From NCBI RefSeq assembly GCF_019802345.1, contig NZ_JAINDZ010000042.1, positions 1-38,174 of the forward strand: 38,174 nt of DNA, in the 5' to 3' direction. This DNA is from Methylosinus sp. Sm6. GTDB lineage: Bacteria; Pseudomonadota; Alphaproteobacteria; Rhizobiales; Beijerinckiaceae. Shown piece after piece: positions 9,100-18,241 of this stretch; position 1 is the first letter of the stretch, and each line of letters begins with the position of its first letter. The notes below the pieces were generated by a model. It was given only the letters and a program-made list of their open reading frames with translations, did not search any database and was not told where the DNA came from. Both the position numbers and the translations under genes were made by a program.

Positions 9100-9254
9100 G
9101 GAAACCTCGCGCGTCGGGCGTCTGCGCGCGCGACGGACGGCGGGCCGGAAACGCTCGGTTCCGCGCGCCGAAACGGCGCCGTGGACGGCCGCAGCTTAGG
9201 GGCGGAACCCTTGCGCGAGGCTGAACGGTCGAGCGATTTCCGTTCGAGCGCACA
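9100..9254. other. Upstream region of the octad-repeat gene
   Basis: A 155-base GC-rich spacer between the end of the purD fusion gene and the start of the octad gene, both leftward. No clear terminator hairpin with a T-run and no convincing -35/-10 pair was found. The octad gene could therefore be read from an unrecognised promoter here or from read-through of the upstream gene. Confidence 0.3.
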
Positions 9255-11354
9255 CTATCGGGGGAAGATCACGCGCGTAATCGCCGGGACGCGCTCTCGC
9301 GTCCACGGCAAGCGCATGAGATAGTCGAAAATCAATGCGCGCCATCCGCGGAAGAGGCGATAATCGAGGGTTTCGACCTGCTCGATGCCAGCCCATTCGC
9401 GCAAGGTCGGCGCGATCTCGCTGCGATCAATGCCCCATGGCATGGGCGGGATGGTCAAGCTCCTGCTCGGCCGATAGCCCTTCATCATCCGCTGCGACAT
9501 CCAGCGCGGAATATGGTCGAAGCAAAAGCGCGCCTTTGGAAACCGACGCGCCATATCGGCGATGAGCGCGGCGACATCCGCGGGCTCGAGATACATCAGC
9601 AGGCCCTCGGCGGTGATATAGACCGGGCGTCCCGGCGGAATCTCGTCGAACCAGCGGCGGTCGAGCGCGCTCATCGCGACATGGCGATGATGATCGTCGG
9701 GCGCGATGAAGCGCTCGCGGATCGCGATCGATTCGGGCAGATCGACGGTGATCCACAGCGCCTCGTCGCCGCCGACCCGGTAACGATGCGTCTCCAGGCC
9801 TTCGCCGAGATTGACGATCACGCCATCGGGATGCGCGGCGAGAAAGGCGCGCAGCTCATTATCGAAGACGAGCGCACGATAGGCGTGCGAGGGCCCCGAC
9901 GGTCCGAAGGCGGCGTCGTAGTCATAATCGAGCGCGCGATAGATTTCGAGCGTCTTCGGATCCCTCAGCACCCCATCGGAGCGCATCGCCTCGCCGGCGC
10001 GATTATGCAGCGTCCACAGCATGGTTTCCGGAACGCCGGTGAGATTGGGAGCGACCTTGCCGGCGTCCGCGCGAGCTTGCCCCGCCTCGCGCGCTACCGC
10101 GCGCCAGCCGATGTCGCGCCGGCAGAAACCCTCCGGCCAGTCGATCGCGTCGACGCCGTCATAGGCGATGCGCTGCGCCTCGCTCGCCGTGTCGGCGATC
10201 CCGGTCACATTCAGCACGCGGCCGCCGGCGGCGACGAGGCGCGCGCCGTCGCGGCGCGTGCCGGCATGGGTGACGACGACGCCGGCGATGGCGCGCGCAT
10301 GCTCGAGGCCGCGAATTTCCGTCCCGGCGAGCGGCTGTCCGGGATAGCCTTTCGCCGCCAGCACCACGGTGAGGGCGAAGCGCGGCGAAAAGCGCAGCCG
10401 ACGCTCCGGCAGCGCGCCCTTCGCGGCGGCGAGCATCAACTCCAGCAGATCGTCCTCGAGGCGCGGCAGCATCGCCTGCGTCTCCGGATCGCCGAAGCGC
10501 ACATTGAACTCGATGAGCTCGGGCCCGTGCGCCGTCAGCATCAGTCCCGCGAACAGCGCGCCGGAGAAGGGCGCGTCCATCTCGCGCATCGCGGCGAGGG
10601 TCGGCTCGACGATGCGGGCCATGATCTGCGCTTCGATCTCGTCCGTCACCGCGGGCGCCGGCGAACAGGCGCCCATGCCGCCCGTGTTGGGGCCGGCGTC
10701 GCCTTCGCCGACGCGCTTGTGATCCTGCGCGGAGGCGAAGGGGAGGGCGCGCGTTCCGTCGCAGAGCGCGAAGAAGGAGACCTCCTCGCCCTCGAGCTTC
10801 TCTTCGATCACGACCTCGCCGCCCGATGCGCCAAAGGCGCCGGAGAACATGGTCGCGATGGCGCGCTCGGCCTCGTCGAGCGTTTCGGCGACGACGACGC
10901 CCTTGCCCGCGGCGAGCCCGTCCGCCTTGACCACGATCGGCGCGCCGACGGCGCGGACATGGGCGAGCGCCGCGTCCCTGTCGGAGAAGCGCGCATAAGC
11001 GGCGGTCGGAATGGCGTGGGCGCGGCAGAGATCCTTGACGAAGCCCTTCGAGCCTTCGAGCCGCGCCGCCGCCCGGGAGGGGCCGAACACGAGAACGCCC
11101 GCGGCGCGCAGCATGTCCGCGAGGCCCTCGACCAGCGGCTGCTCGGGCCCGACGACGACGAGGCCGATCTCCTTCTCCGCGCAGAAGCCAGCGACCGCCG
11201 CGTGATCCGCCGGGTCCAGCGCGACGATCTCGCCGAGCTCCGCCAGTCCCGGATTGCCCGGCGCGATGAAGAGGCGCGCGAGCAGGGGGCTGCGCGCGAG
11301 CGCAATCGCGATCGCATGCTCGCGCCCGCCGGAGCCGATGAGGAGAACATTCAT
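9255..11354 (-). CDS. purD: PurD fused to an LCM-family SAM methyltransferase
   Basis: Residues 1-422 are phosphoribosylamine-glycine ligase, the ATP-grasp enzyme of step two of purine synthesis: GSGGREHAI at the start, the [12 protein letters not shown] motif, the [13 protein letters not shown] nucleotide loop and a normal C-terminus ending [17 protein letters not shown]. The frame continues without a stop into about 277 residues of a leucine-carboxyl-methyltransferase-like (PPM1/Tcmp-type) domain: [15 protein letters not shown], the SAM-binding loop [14 protein letters not shown], the DLPE motif and [11 protein letters not shown]. The junction (near 10088) has no in-frame ATG, GTG or TTG start ahead of VPETM that I could find, so a separate methyltransferase start is unlikely. 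The PurD half looks complete and probably supplies the cell's GARS activity. The substrate of the methyltransferase half is unknown. Confidence 0.88.
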   Translation of the reverse strand: MNVLLIGSGGREHAIAIALARSPLLARLFIAPGNPGLAELGEIVALDPADHAAVAGFCAEKEIGLVVVGPEQPLVEGLADMLRAAGVLVFGPSRAAARLEGSKGFVKDLCRAHAIPTAAYARFSDRDAALAHVRAVGAPIVVKADGLAAGKGVVVAETLDEAERAIATMFSGAFGASGGEVVIEEKLEGEEVSFFALCDGTRALPFASAQDHKRVGEGDAGPNTGGMGACSPAPAVTDEIEAQIMARIVEPTLAAMREMDAPFSGALFAGLMLTAHGPELIEFNVRFGDPETQAMLPRLEDDLLELMLAAAKGALPERRLRFSPRFALTVVLAAKGYPGQPLAGTEIRGLEHARAIAGVVVTHAGTRRDGARLVAAGGRVLNVTGIADTASEAQRIAYDGVDAIDWPEGFCRRDIGWRAVAREAGQARADAGKVAPNLTGVPETMLWTLHNRAGEAMRSDGVLRDPKTLEIYRALDYDYDAAFGPSGPSHAYRALVFDNELRAFLAAHPDGVIVNLGEGLETHRYRVGGDEALWITVDLPESIAIRERFIAPDDHHRHVAMSALDRRWFDEIPPGRPVYITAEGLLMYLEPADVAALIADMARRFPKARFCFDHIPRWMSQRMMKGYRPSRSLTIPPMPWGIDRSEIAPTLREWAGIEQVETLDYRLFRGWRALIFDYLMRLPWTRERVPAITRVIFPR

Positions 11355-11471
11355 GAGCAGCGTCCCGGAAAGAGAGTGGGAGCCGCTGAATAGGCCTTCG
11401 CGCGCCGTCGCGAAAGGGCGCTCCCCTTCTCCCGCAGCGCGAGTCGGAGAACCGCAGGGACCCTCATCCGA

Positions 11472-11516
11472 CCCTCGCTAAAGCGAGGGCCACCTTCTCC
11501 CACAAGTGGGAGAAGG
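11472..11516. repeat. Pair of palindromic intergenic repeats
   Basis: Two hairpins side by side: CCCTCGCT-AA-AGCGAGGG (11472-11489) and CCTTCTCCCA-CAAG-TGGGAGAAGG (11493-11516). This wording, preceded by CCCTCATCCGA, is a familiar REP-type pair between genes in Rhizobiales. It lies upstream of purD and downstream of the CYTH/CHAD gene and may act as a terminator for the latter, though no T-run follows. Confidence 0.75.
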
Positions 11517-11561
11517 GACGCGCGTCGAGAGTCGGCCAATCGGCCGATGTCCGCTTCGCCA

Positions 11562-13160
11562 TCACCGCCAGAACGGCTCGAGCTTCTTCAGCGATTTCTC
11601 GATTTTGCGCCAGTCGGCCGCGCCGGCCTCCTGCGCATGCGCGCACCAGCCGATGGCGAAGGCGCTCGCCGGACCGGCGGCCCGCCGCTCCTCGCCGATG
11701 TCACGCAGCAGATCGGCGGCGACCGCCATGTCATTGGCGGCGCCGAGCGCGTCCTGCAGCGCCGACGCCCGCCGCAGATATTTGCGCGCGCGGGACGGAG
11801 TGTCGAACAGAGATTCGAAGAATTCGGCTCCGTAGCGGGCCTTCTTGAAGGCGATGCGCGCCTCGTGCCGCTGCGCGGGCGTCAGCTCGGCGAGGCCGCG
11901 GGCCTTCTTCGTCGCCTTGCGATGCAGGCGGTCGAGCGAACGGATGGCGAAGGCGCGCGCCGAGCCCGGCGCGCTCGTGTCGATCGGCGCCTCGCCATTC
12001 TCTTTCGCCACGGCGCGCCAGTCGCGCGCGGCGAGCGTCGCGCGCAGATCGAGGACGAATTGGGTCGTCTCGGGCGCGGCGATCAGCGCCTGCGCGGCCG
12101 CGTGACGCTCCGCCCGGCGGCATTCGACGGCGTCGAGCAGCGCATAATAGCTCGGCTCGCCATTGGCCTGCGCGAGCGGGCCGTCGGCGAGCATGGTCTT
12201 CAGCACGTCGAGATTGCGCGTTTCGCCCAAGCTCGCCGCGATTTCCTTGGCGCGCGCGCCGGCGCGCTCCAGCCCCTCGCTTTCGACCCCGCGGCGCAGC
12301 AGGCCGACGCCGGCGCGCAGGCGCCGCAGCGCGACGCGCAGCTGATGAATGGCTTCCTCCGGCGCCGGCGAATGGGCGAGCGCGGGCCAATTGGCGAGGA
12401 AATGATCGAGGCACGAGCCGGCCATCGCGACAATCGCCTCATCGAGCGAGGCCCGCGGATCGAGCCTCACTCGCCTCGCCTTGATCGCGCGGATCTCCTG
12501 TCCCGCCGTCTCGCGCAGCGCCTGCTCGGCGGCGCTCAGCGGCAAGCAGCGCAGCGGCGCCTGGCGCGACAGCTCGGCGGCGAGCCGCCACAAACGCGGC
12601 TCCTCGCCCGCGACGAGCCATAGCTCGATTTCGAGGAGCGGCGCGCGCCGGCCGCGATATTCGAGGAAGCCGTCGTCGAAGCGGACGGCGATGCGCGCAT
12701 CCGAAAGCTCGATCATCCGTTCCCGGCGATCGACCTCGGCGACGCAGCGCGCCTCGAGCGGCCGGTCGGCGATCTGCTGCCGCAATTCCTCCGAGCAGCC
12801 GAGCATCTTGCCGATATCGAGCGAGGGCACGCGCAATTCGATCGCGCTGCGCGCTGCGCCGGAGTCGGCGGCGGCCGGGCGGCTCCAGCTCAGCTCGACG
12901 AAGGAGGCACCGTGCATTTCATAGCCGCGCAGCAGAATGTTCTGCTTGCCGAGATCATTGGCGGCGGTGTCGAAGATGATGGAGCGCAGGCGCCGCGTCG
13001 GCCGCGCGGCCGCGCCATTCGACAGGCAGTCGCTGCGCATCGCCGCATTCATGGCGGCGCGGTCGACGCCGAAGCGGATGTGCGGTCCGCCTGGACGCCG
13101 TGCGCGTGAGCCGCGCATGCCGTCCGGCGGGGGCGCGGTCGAGGCGGTCGAGCGATCCAT
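11562..13160 (-). CDS. CYTH/CHAD domain protein with a degenerate CYTH start
   Basis: A 532-residue protein with an N-terminal CYTH (triphosphate tunnel) domain and a C-terminal helical CHAD domain. CYTH is recognised from RRLRSIIFDTAANDLGKQ, the ELRV strand, CVAEVDRRERMIEL and the late LEIELWLV strand. CHAD (about 240-525) is recognised from EEAIHQLRVALRRLRAGVG and the repeated basic helices. CHAD domains bind inorganic polyphosphate, and CYTH-CHAD proteins are usually linked to polyphosphate or triphosphate turnover. The ExExK motif expected at the very start of CYTH is replaced here by PHIRFGVD, so tripolyphosphatase activity is doubtful. Starts at M14 or M37 are also possible. A cytosolic location is likely. 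Confidence 0.82.
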   Translation of the reverse strand: MDRSTASTAPPPDGMRGSRARRPGGPHIRFGVDRAAMNAAMRSDCLSNGAAARPTRRLRSIIFDTAANDLGKQNILLRGYEMHGASFVELSWSRPAAADSGAARSAIELRVPSLDIGKMLGCSEELRQQIADRPLEARCVAEVDRRERMIELSDARIAVRFDDGFLEYRGRRAPLLEIELWLVAGEEPRLWRLAAELSRQAPLRCLPLSAAEQALRETAGQEIRAIKARRVRLDPRASLDEAIVAMAGSCLDHFLANWPALAHSPAPEEAIHQLRVALRRLRAGVGLLRRGVESEGLERAGARAKEIAASLGETRNLDVLKTMLADGPLAQANGEPSYYALLDAVECRRAERHAAAQALIAAPETTQFVLDLRATLAARDWRAVAKENGEAPIDTSAPGSARAFAIRSLDRLHRKATKKARGLAELTPAQRHEARIAFKKARYGAEFFESLFDTPSRARKYLRRASALQDALGAANDMAVAADLLRDIGEERRAAGPASAFAIGWCAHAQEAGAADWRKIEKSLKKLEPFWR

Positions 13161-13589
13161 GACGAAACCGTGAGGCCCTCGCGTGAGACGGACGAGTTGT
13201 CGGCCGCCATCGCGCTCTGGTCAAGAGACGTCGCGGGAGCAAACTAGCACACAGGCCGGGAAATGACCATTTATCATTAAGTTCGATTTCCTGGGGCGGC
13301 GCCGCGGGCAGGGCGATCGGGTGAACGCAGGAAGGGGCGTATCACCCTCCCCTTCAAGGGGAGGGTCGGCCGGCGAAGCCGGACGGGGTGGGGTTTTCCC
13401 CGCAAAGACTCGGGGGCGCGCCCCCTCCCGAGCGCCTTCGGCGCAGGGCCTCCCCCTCGAGGGGGAGGTGGAAACGCCTCTTCCGGCGACAATTCTCGTT
13501 CACCCGATCGCCTGGCGCCGCGGCAAGGAGCCCTTACGCGGGCGCGCGAAAGCCGGTATATGCGCGGGCGCGGAGATTTTGGCGGGTGA
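13161..13589. other. Divergent intergenic region with repeats
   Basis: This 430-base spacer separates the leftward CYTH/CHAD gene from the rightward rcnA-like gene, so promoters for both should lie here. The stretch 13262-13290 is AT-rich (ATGACCATTTATCATTAAG), unlike its surroundings, and is the likeliest promoter area. The right half is filled by palindromic repeats (13344-13468). No gene is supported in it. Confidence 0.5.
13344..13468. repeat. REP-like palindrome cluster
   Basis: It begins with a perfect 11-bp hairpin, ACCCTCCCCTT-C-AAGGGGAGGGT (13344-13366), and ends with a perfect self-complementary CCTCCCCCTCGAGGGGGAGG (13449-13468). Between them are smaller GGCCGGCGAAGCCGG and GCGCCTTCGGCGC hairpins. 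It is a compound intergenic repeat of a kind seen in many Rhizobiales genomes. Confidence 0.75.
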
Positions 13590-14435
13590 ATGGCGAACAT
13601 AGCGGATCTCTTTCGTGACGGCGCGGCCAATGCGTGGCTGTTCGCGCCGACGGCGGTGGCGCTCGGCGCTCTGCACGGACTGGAGCCCGGCCATTCGAAG
13701 ACGATGATGGCCGCCTTCATCGTCGCCGTGCGCGGCACGGTGGCGCAGGCCGTGCTTCTCGGCCTCGCCGCGACGGTCTCGCATACGGCGATCGTGTGGA
13801 TCGTCGCGCTCACAGGGCTCTATTTCGGCTCGCGCTGGAACACGGAAGCGAACGAGCCTTATCTGCAGATCGTTTCCGGCCTTCTCATTCTCGCGGTCGC
13901 GGCGTGGATGGCGTGGCGGACATGGGCGGATCGGCGCGAGACGGCGGCGCATTCGCATCTCGGGCGTGGACGGCATCATCATTGTCACCATCACGATCAC
14001 GATGAGGACCATGACGGCGGCCATTCGCATGACGCTCTGCTCGCGCTCGACGAGGAGCCGCTCGGCGCCCATGAGCGCGCCCATGCCGAGGAGATCGAGC
14101 GGCGCTTCTCCAATCGCCATGTGACGACCGGACAGATCCTGCTGTTCGGCCTCACCGGCGGACTCATTCCCTGTCCGGCTTCGATCACCGTGCTGCTGCT
14201 GTGCCTGCAGCTCGACCGCATGGCGCTCGGCGTCGCGCTGGTGCTGTGCTTCAGCATCGGCCTCGCGCTGACCATGATCGCGGTCGGCGTCGCGGCCGCG
14301 GTCGGCGTGCGCCATGCGTCGGCGCGCTTCACCGGATTGCAGGAGATCGCCGCGAAGGCGCCGTATTTCTCCGGCGCCCTGGTCTCGCTCGTCGGTCTCT
14401 ACACGATCTATTCGGGCTTCGCCGCGTTCGGCTGA
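13590..14435 (+). CDS. rcnA: RcnA-like nickel/cobalt efflux protein (NicO family)
   Basis: A 281-residue inner-membrane exporter. The family signature is the metal-binding LHGLEPGHSKTMMAAF in the first membrane segment (about 25-40). Further segments include VLLGLAATVSHTAIVWIVAL, the LQIVSGLLILAVAAWMAW stretch, LLFGLTGGLIPCPASITVLL and FSIGLALTMIAVGVAAAVGV. Between the third and fourth segments lies the diagnostic His/Asp-rich cytoplasmic loop (HHHCHHHDHDEDHDGGHSHD, about 130-149). No RcnR-like regulator is adjacent. Its last 28 bases overlap the end of the convergent SDR gene. The start at 13590 (ATGGCGAACATAGCG) gives the full first segment. Nickel or cobalt as substrate is inference from the family. 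Confidence 0.88.
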   Translation: MANIADLFRDGAANAWLFAPTAVALGALHGLEPGHSKTMMAAFIVAVRGTVAQAVLLGLAATVSHTAIVWIVALTGLYFGSRWNTEANEPYLQIVSGLLILAVAAWMAWRTWADRRETAAHSHLGRGRHHHCHHHDHDEDHDGGHSHDALLALDEEPLGAHERAHAEEIERRFSNRHVTTGQILLFGLTGGLIPCPASITVLLLCLQLDRMALGVALVLCFSIGLALTMIAVGVAAAVGVRHASARFTGLQEIAAKAPYFSGALVSLVGLYTIYSGFAAFG

Positions 14436-15304
14436 CCGGGCGCGAAGGAGAGCGCCCGCACGCCCGGCGTGATCGGCGCGTCGAGGAAGAAGTCCAAAAT
14501 GGCGTCGACCGTCGGGTCGACCGCATATTTGGTGAAATCCGTTTCGCCCTCCTCCTTCAGCACATTCACATCGACGAAGAAATTGCCGGTGCAGGCGCGC
14601 GCCTGCCGCGTCACGATCGCATGCGCGGCCTCGGCCACGATCTCGGGCTTGCGCGCGCGGCGCAGCGCCTCTTCTCCGCCGAGCAGATTGCCGACGGCGG
14701 CGGTGGCGATCGCCGTCTCCGGCCAGAGCGAATTCACCGCTATTCCCTTGCGCGCGAGATCGCGGGCGAGGCCGAGCGTGACGAGGCTCATGCCGTATTT
14801 CGCCATGGTGTAGCCGAGATTGGGCGAGAACCAGCGCGGATCGAGATCGAGCGGCGGCGACAGAGTGAGAATATGCGGGTTCTCGGCCTTCTCGAGATGC
14901 GGCAGGGCGAGCTTGCCGCACAGGAAGGTTCCGCGCGCATTGATCTGATGCATCAGATCGAAGCGCTTCATATCGAGCGTCTCGACGCCGCGCAGATCGA
15001 TGGCGCTCGCATTGTTGACGAGAATGTCGAGGCCGCCGAACACGCCGACCGTCTTCTCGATCGCATCCTCGACCTGCGCATCGAAGCGAATGTCGCAGGG
15101 CAGGGCCAGCGCGCGGCCGCCCGCCGCCTCGATCTTTGCGGCGGCCGTGAACACCGTGCCGGGGATCTTCGGATGCTCGGCGACGCTCTTGGCCGCGACG
15201 GCCACATTGGCGCCGTCGCGCGCCGCGCGCAGAGCGATGGCGAGACCGATGCCGCGGCTGGCGCCGGTGATGAACAGGGTCTTGCCGGCCAGCGATCCCG
15301 CCAT
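14408..15304 (-). CDS. SDR-family oxidoreductase (HSDL2-like)
   Basis: A 298-residue short-chain dehydrogenase. The Rossmann motif TGASRGIG is at about 13-20, the NNASA motif at about 91-95, and the catalytic YTMAK motif at about 164-168. The unusually long tail after the core (ACTGNFFVDVNVLKEEG and on to ILDFFLD) and the SPPLDLDPRWF insertion resemble the hydroxysteroid-dehydrogenase-like 2 group. The substrate cannot be read from sequence. The SD-like AAGGAGG before the ATG (revcomp of CGTCCTCCTT) is strong and fixes the start. The 3' end overlaps rcnA tail-to-tail by 28 bases, so the two transcripts are complementary there. Confidence 0.88.
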   Translation of the reverse strand: MAGSLAGKTLFITGASRGIGLAIALRAARDGANVAVAAKSVAEHPKIPGTVFTAAAKIEAAGGRALALPCDIRFDAQVEDAIEKTVGVFGGLDILVNNASAIDLRGVETLDMKRFDLMHQINARGTFLCGKLALPHLEKAENPHILTLSPPLDLDPRWFSPNLGYTMAKYGMSLVTLGLARDLARKGIAVNSLWPETAIATAAVGNLLGGEEALRRARKPEIVAEAAHAIVTRQARACTGNFFVDVNVLKEEGETDFTKYAVDPTVDAILDFFLDAPITPGVRALSFAPGQPNAAKPE

Positions 15305-15349
15305 TGTCGTCGTCCTCCTTAATCGTCTGCGCTGCGTGAAAATTAAGAT

Positions 15350-15405
15350 CCCCTCACCCTCGTCCTTCGAGACGCCCGCTTCGCGGGCTCCTCAGGGCGA
15401 GGGTG
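15350..15405. repeat. REP-like palindrome (TCCTTCGAGACGCCCGC family)
   Basis: The core hairpin GCCCGC-TTC-GCGGGC (15374-15388) is nested inside a longer, imperfect stem between CCCTCGTCCTTCGAG and CTCCTCAGGGCGAGGG. The same family recurs at 18872-18930 and 18957-19002. It sits between the copZ end and the SDR start, both leftward. Confidence 0.7.
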
Positions 15406-15441
15406 TCGGGTTCATCCGATCGCCTTGCGCCAGCGGAGAGG

Positions 15442-15648
15442 CTAAGCCGCGACGCGCGCGGGATAGCCGGCTTCGGTGATGGCCTTGGCGAGCGCTTCCG
15501 GATCCTTGGGCGAAGGGGAGACCTGCACCTTGCCGGTGGCGAGATCGACGGCGACCTGCGCCTGTGGCTCGACCGACTGCACCGCTTGCGTCACATGCTT
15601 CACGCATTTGCCGCAGGACATTTCCTGAACCTCGAAAATCGTCGTCAT
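15442..15648 (-). CDS. copZ: CopZ-like copper chaperone (possible independent product)
   Basis: The last 68 residues of the copA frame form a complete HMA-type metallochaperone starting [15 protein letters not shown], with the Cu(I)-binding CxxC and the usual beta-alpha-beta-beta-alpha-beta length. The internal ATG at 15648 is preceded by GAGGAGG seven bases upstream, as good a ribosome-binding site as any in the window. The cell could therefore make both a fused ATPase and a free chaperone. In related organisms copZ is usually a separate gene after copA, so the fusion here is probably secondary. Whether the free form is made is inference. Confidence 0.65.
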   Translation of the reverse strand: MTTIFEVQEMSCGKCVKHVTQAVQSVEPQAQVAVDLATGKVQVSPSPKDPEALAKAITEAGYPARVAA

Positions 15649-18216
15649 ACGAGCCTCCTCTACGTCGTCGATAGGCGAGCCTGAAGGCTCGCGGTCCATG
15701 GGGCGCGGCTCGGACCGCGAGCCTTCAGGCTCGCTTCTCGCGGCCTCGACCGGCGGACGGAAGCGGCGCAGCCGCAGCGCATTGGCCAGCACGAACACGC
15801 TCGACAGCGACATGGCGCCGGCGCCGAGCATGGGCGAGAGCAGCATGCCGTTGATCGGGTAGAGCGCGCCGGCGGCGACCGGAATCAGCACGATGTTATA
15901 GGCGAAGGCCCAGAACAGGTTTTGCGCGATATTGCGCAAGGTGGCGCGTGACAGCGCCAGCGCCGCCGGCACCTTGGACACATGGCCGGACATCAGCACG
16001 ACGTCCGCCGCTTCGATCGCTATATCGGTCCCGACGCCGACGGCGATGCCGACATCGGCGGCGGCGAGCGCCGGCGCGTCATTGACGCCGTCGCCGACGA
16101 AGGCGATTTTGCGCGCGCCGCGCAGGCGCTGCAGCGCCTCGACCTTGCCGGCCGGCATCACGCCGGCGATCACCTCGTCGATGCCGAGCTTGCGGGCGAT
16201 TGCGTGCGCCGTGCGCTCGTCGTCGCCGGTGATCATCGCCGTGGCGACGCCCTGCGCATGCAGAGCGGCGATGGCGGAAATGCTCGTCTCCTCCAGCGGA
16301 TCGGCGACCGACAGAATGGCGGCGAGCTGGTCGTCGATGGAGATATAGAGCGGCGTCTTGCCCTCGTCCGAGAGCCGCGCCGCCGTCGCGTCGAACCGGC
16401 GCGCGTCATGTCCGAGCGCTGTCATGAAGCGGAGAGCGCCGACGGCGATTTGCCGCCCGTCGACGCGCGCCGTGACGCCCATGCCGGGCGTCGCGACAAA
16501 GTTTTCCGCCGAGCCGAGCGCAAGCCCGCGCGCCTTGGCCGCGGCGATGACGGCGCCGGCGATCGGATGCTCGGACAGCGCCTCGACGCTCGCCGCGAGC
16601 CGCAAGGCTTCGCTCGCATCGACGCCCGGCGCGGCCTCGAGATCGGTGAGCGCCGGCTTGCCGCGGGTCAGCGTGCCGGTCTTGTCGAAGGCGATCAATG
16701 TCACGTCGCGCAGGCTCTGCAGCGCCTCGCCCTTGCGGAACAAAATGCCGAGCTCGGCCGCGCGGCCCGTGCCGGTCATGATGGCGGCGGGCGTCGCGAG
16801 GCCCATGGCGCAAGGGCAGGCGATGATCAGCACCGCCACCGCGGCGACGAGCGCATAGGACACGTCGCGCTGCGGGCCGAAGGCGAGCCAGACGATGCAG
16901 GTCAGCGCGGCGATCCCCAGCACCGCCGGCACGAAGACGGCGGTGACGCGATCGGCCAGCGCCTGGATGGGGAGCTTCGCGCCTTGCGCCTGCTCCACCA
17001 TGCGGATGATGCCGGCGAGCGCGGTGTCGGCGCCGACGCGCGTCGCGCGGAAGATGAAGGCGCCGGTGGCGTTGACCGTGCCGCCGGTGACCTCGTCGCC
17101 GGCGCGCTTGGCCACGGGCAGGGGCTCGCCGCTGATCATGGCTTCGTCGACATGCGACGCGCCTTCGACGACGAGTCCATCCGCGGCGATGCGCTCGCCC
17201 GGGCGGACGACGACGAGGTCGCCGACGACGACCGCCTCGATCGGCGTCTCGATCTCGGCGCCGTCGCGCTTCACCCGCGCGGTCTTGGGCTGCAGCCCGG
17301 CGAGCGCGCGGATCGCCTCCGAGGCGCGGCCCTTGGCGCGCGCCTCCAGCGTGCGGCCGAACAGGATCAGCGTGACGATGACGCAGGCGGATTCATAATA
17401 GACATTGGCGGCGCCGCTCGGCAGCAACGCCGGCGTGAATGTGGCGACGACCGAATAGAGATAGGCCGCCGATGTGCCGAGCGCGACCAGCGCGTTCATG
17501 TCCGGCCGGCCGCGCCACAGCGAGGGAAATCCCTTCGCATAGAAAGGCCGGCCGGGCCCCGCCAGCACCAGAGTGGTGAGCAGGAAGGCGATGTAGCGGG
17601 GCGGCTCGTGGCCGAGCGTGGCCATGATCCACTCGTGAAACGCCGGGATCATGTGCGCGCCCATCTCGAGGATCAGCACGGGCGCGGTCAGAGCGGCGGC
17701 GAAAGCCAAGCGCCGACGCAATTCTCTCGCTTCGGCGTCGCGGGTCTCTTTCTGCCGCTCGGCCGAGGCGCCGGCGATGTCGCGCGGCTCATAGCCGGCG
17801 TCGAGCACTGCGCGCTTCAGCGCCGGGGCGATGTCGCCGAGCGCGCGCACGCGGGCGCGCTCGGTCGCGAGATTGACCTCGGCGGAAATAACGCCGGGCA
17901 TGGCGCGCAGCGCATTCTCGACATGGGCGACGCAGGAGGCGCAGGTCATGCCGCCGACGCCGATCTCGATGGTCTCGACGGCCGGCTCATAGCCGGCGTC
18001 GCTGACCGCTGTCGCCAGGGCGGCGAGATCGGCGCCGGGCGCGAGCGTGACGTCGGCGCGCTCGGTCGCGAGGTTCACCGAGGCGTCGACGACGCCGGGC
18101 GCGGCGCGCAGCGCCTTTTCGACATGGGCGACGCAGGAGGCGCAGGTCATGCCGCCGACCCCGAAAGAGAGGCGGCAGGCGGCGCCTTCATCGGCAGCGG
18201 CGCGCGCATCGGACAT
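15442..18216 (-). CDS. copA: Copper-transporting P-type ATPase with C-terminal CopZ-like domain
   Basis: A 924-residue P1B-type ATPase that exports Cu(I) across the inner membrane. Two N-terminal heavy-metal domains each carry GGMTCASC (first Cys pair C25/C28). The core has the CPC membrane motif ([10 protein letters not shown]), the phosphorylated Asp in [17 protein letters not shown] for nucleotide binding and [16 protein letters not shown]. After the last membrane segment the frame continues through a linker, [20 protein letters not shown], that is the translation of the palindromic element 15675-15734, into a third CxxC domain (EMSCGKC) like a free CopZ chaperone. The start at MSDAR (18216) is chosen because AGGAGT lies 9 bases before it; a longer frame to 18279 lacks this. 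No CueR-type regulator is adjacent. Confidence 0.9.
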   Translation of the reverse strand: MSDARAAADEGAACRLSFGVGGMTCASCVAHVEKALRAAPGVVDASVNLATERADVTLAPGADLAALATAVSDAGYEPAVETIEIGVGGMTCASCVAHVENALRAMPGVISAEVNLATERARVRALGDIAPALKRAVLDAGYEPRDIAGASAERQKETRDAEARELRRRLAFAAALTAPVLILEMGAHMIPAFHEWIMATLGHEPPRYIAFLLTTLVLAGPGRPFYAKGFPSLWRGRPDMNALVALGTSAAYLYSVVATFTPALLPSGAANVYYESACVIVTLILFGRTLEARAKGRASEAIRALAGLQPKTARVKRDGAEIETPIEAVVVGDLVVVRPGERIAADGLVVEGASHVDEAMISGEPLPVAKRAGDEVTGGTVNATGAFIFRATRVGADTALAGIIRMVEQAQGAKLPIQALADRVTAVFVPAVLGIAALTCIVWLAFGPQRDVSYALVAAVAVLIIACPCAMGLATPAAIMTGTGRAAELGILFRKGEALQSLRDVTLIAFDKTGTLTRGKPALTDLEAAPGVDASEALRLAASVEALSEHPIAGAVIAAAKARGLALGSAENFVATPGMGVTARVDGRQIAVGALRFMTALGHDARRFDATAARLSDEGKTPLYISIDDQLAAILSVADPLEETSISAIAALHAQGVATAMITGDDERTAHAIARKLGIDEVIAGVMPAGKVEALQRLRGARKIAFVGDGVNDAPALAAADVGIAVGVGTDIAIEAADVVLMSGHVSKVPAALALSRATLRNIAQNLFWAFAYNIVLIPVAAGALYPINGMLLSPMLGAGAMSLSSVFVLANALRLRRFRPPVEAARSEPEGSRSEPRPMDREPSGSPIDDVEEARMTTIFEVQEMSCGKCVKHVTQAVQSVEPQAQVAVDLATGKVQVSPSPKDPEALAKAITEAGYPARVAA
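15675..15734. repeat. 60-bp double-palindrome element, copy B (inside copA-copZ)
   Basis: A second copy of the element at 2554-2611: GCGAGCCTGAAGGCTCGC, a spacer with GGTCC / GGACC arms, then GCGAGCCTTCAGGCTCGC. At 60 bases it is a multiple of three and has no stop codon in the copA frame, so it is read as a linker between the ATPase and the chaperone domain. Confidence 0.85.
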
Positions 18217-18241
18217 GGGGCTCACTCCTGGAGATGACGCT

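Noticed and set aside
6679-9324. Long rightward open frame (881 codons) opposite the octad-repeat gene, and smaller ones beside it
   Set aside because: Its Arg/Gly/Glu-rich repeated translation is the antisense of the 24-bp octad codons; low stop-codon density follows from the repeat. It has no domain and no ribosome-binding site.
15982-18237. 751-codon rightward frame opposite copA
   Set aside because: CopA motifs on the minus strand are unmistakable; the opposite frame is low-complexity Asp/Arg/Gly wording.
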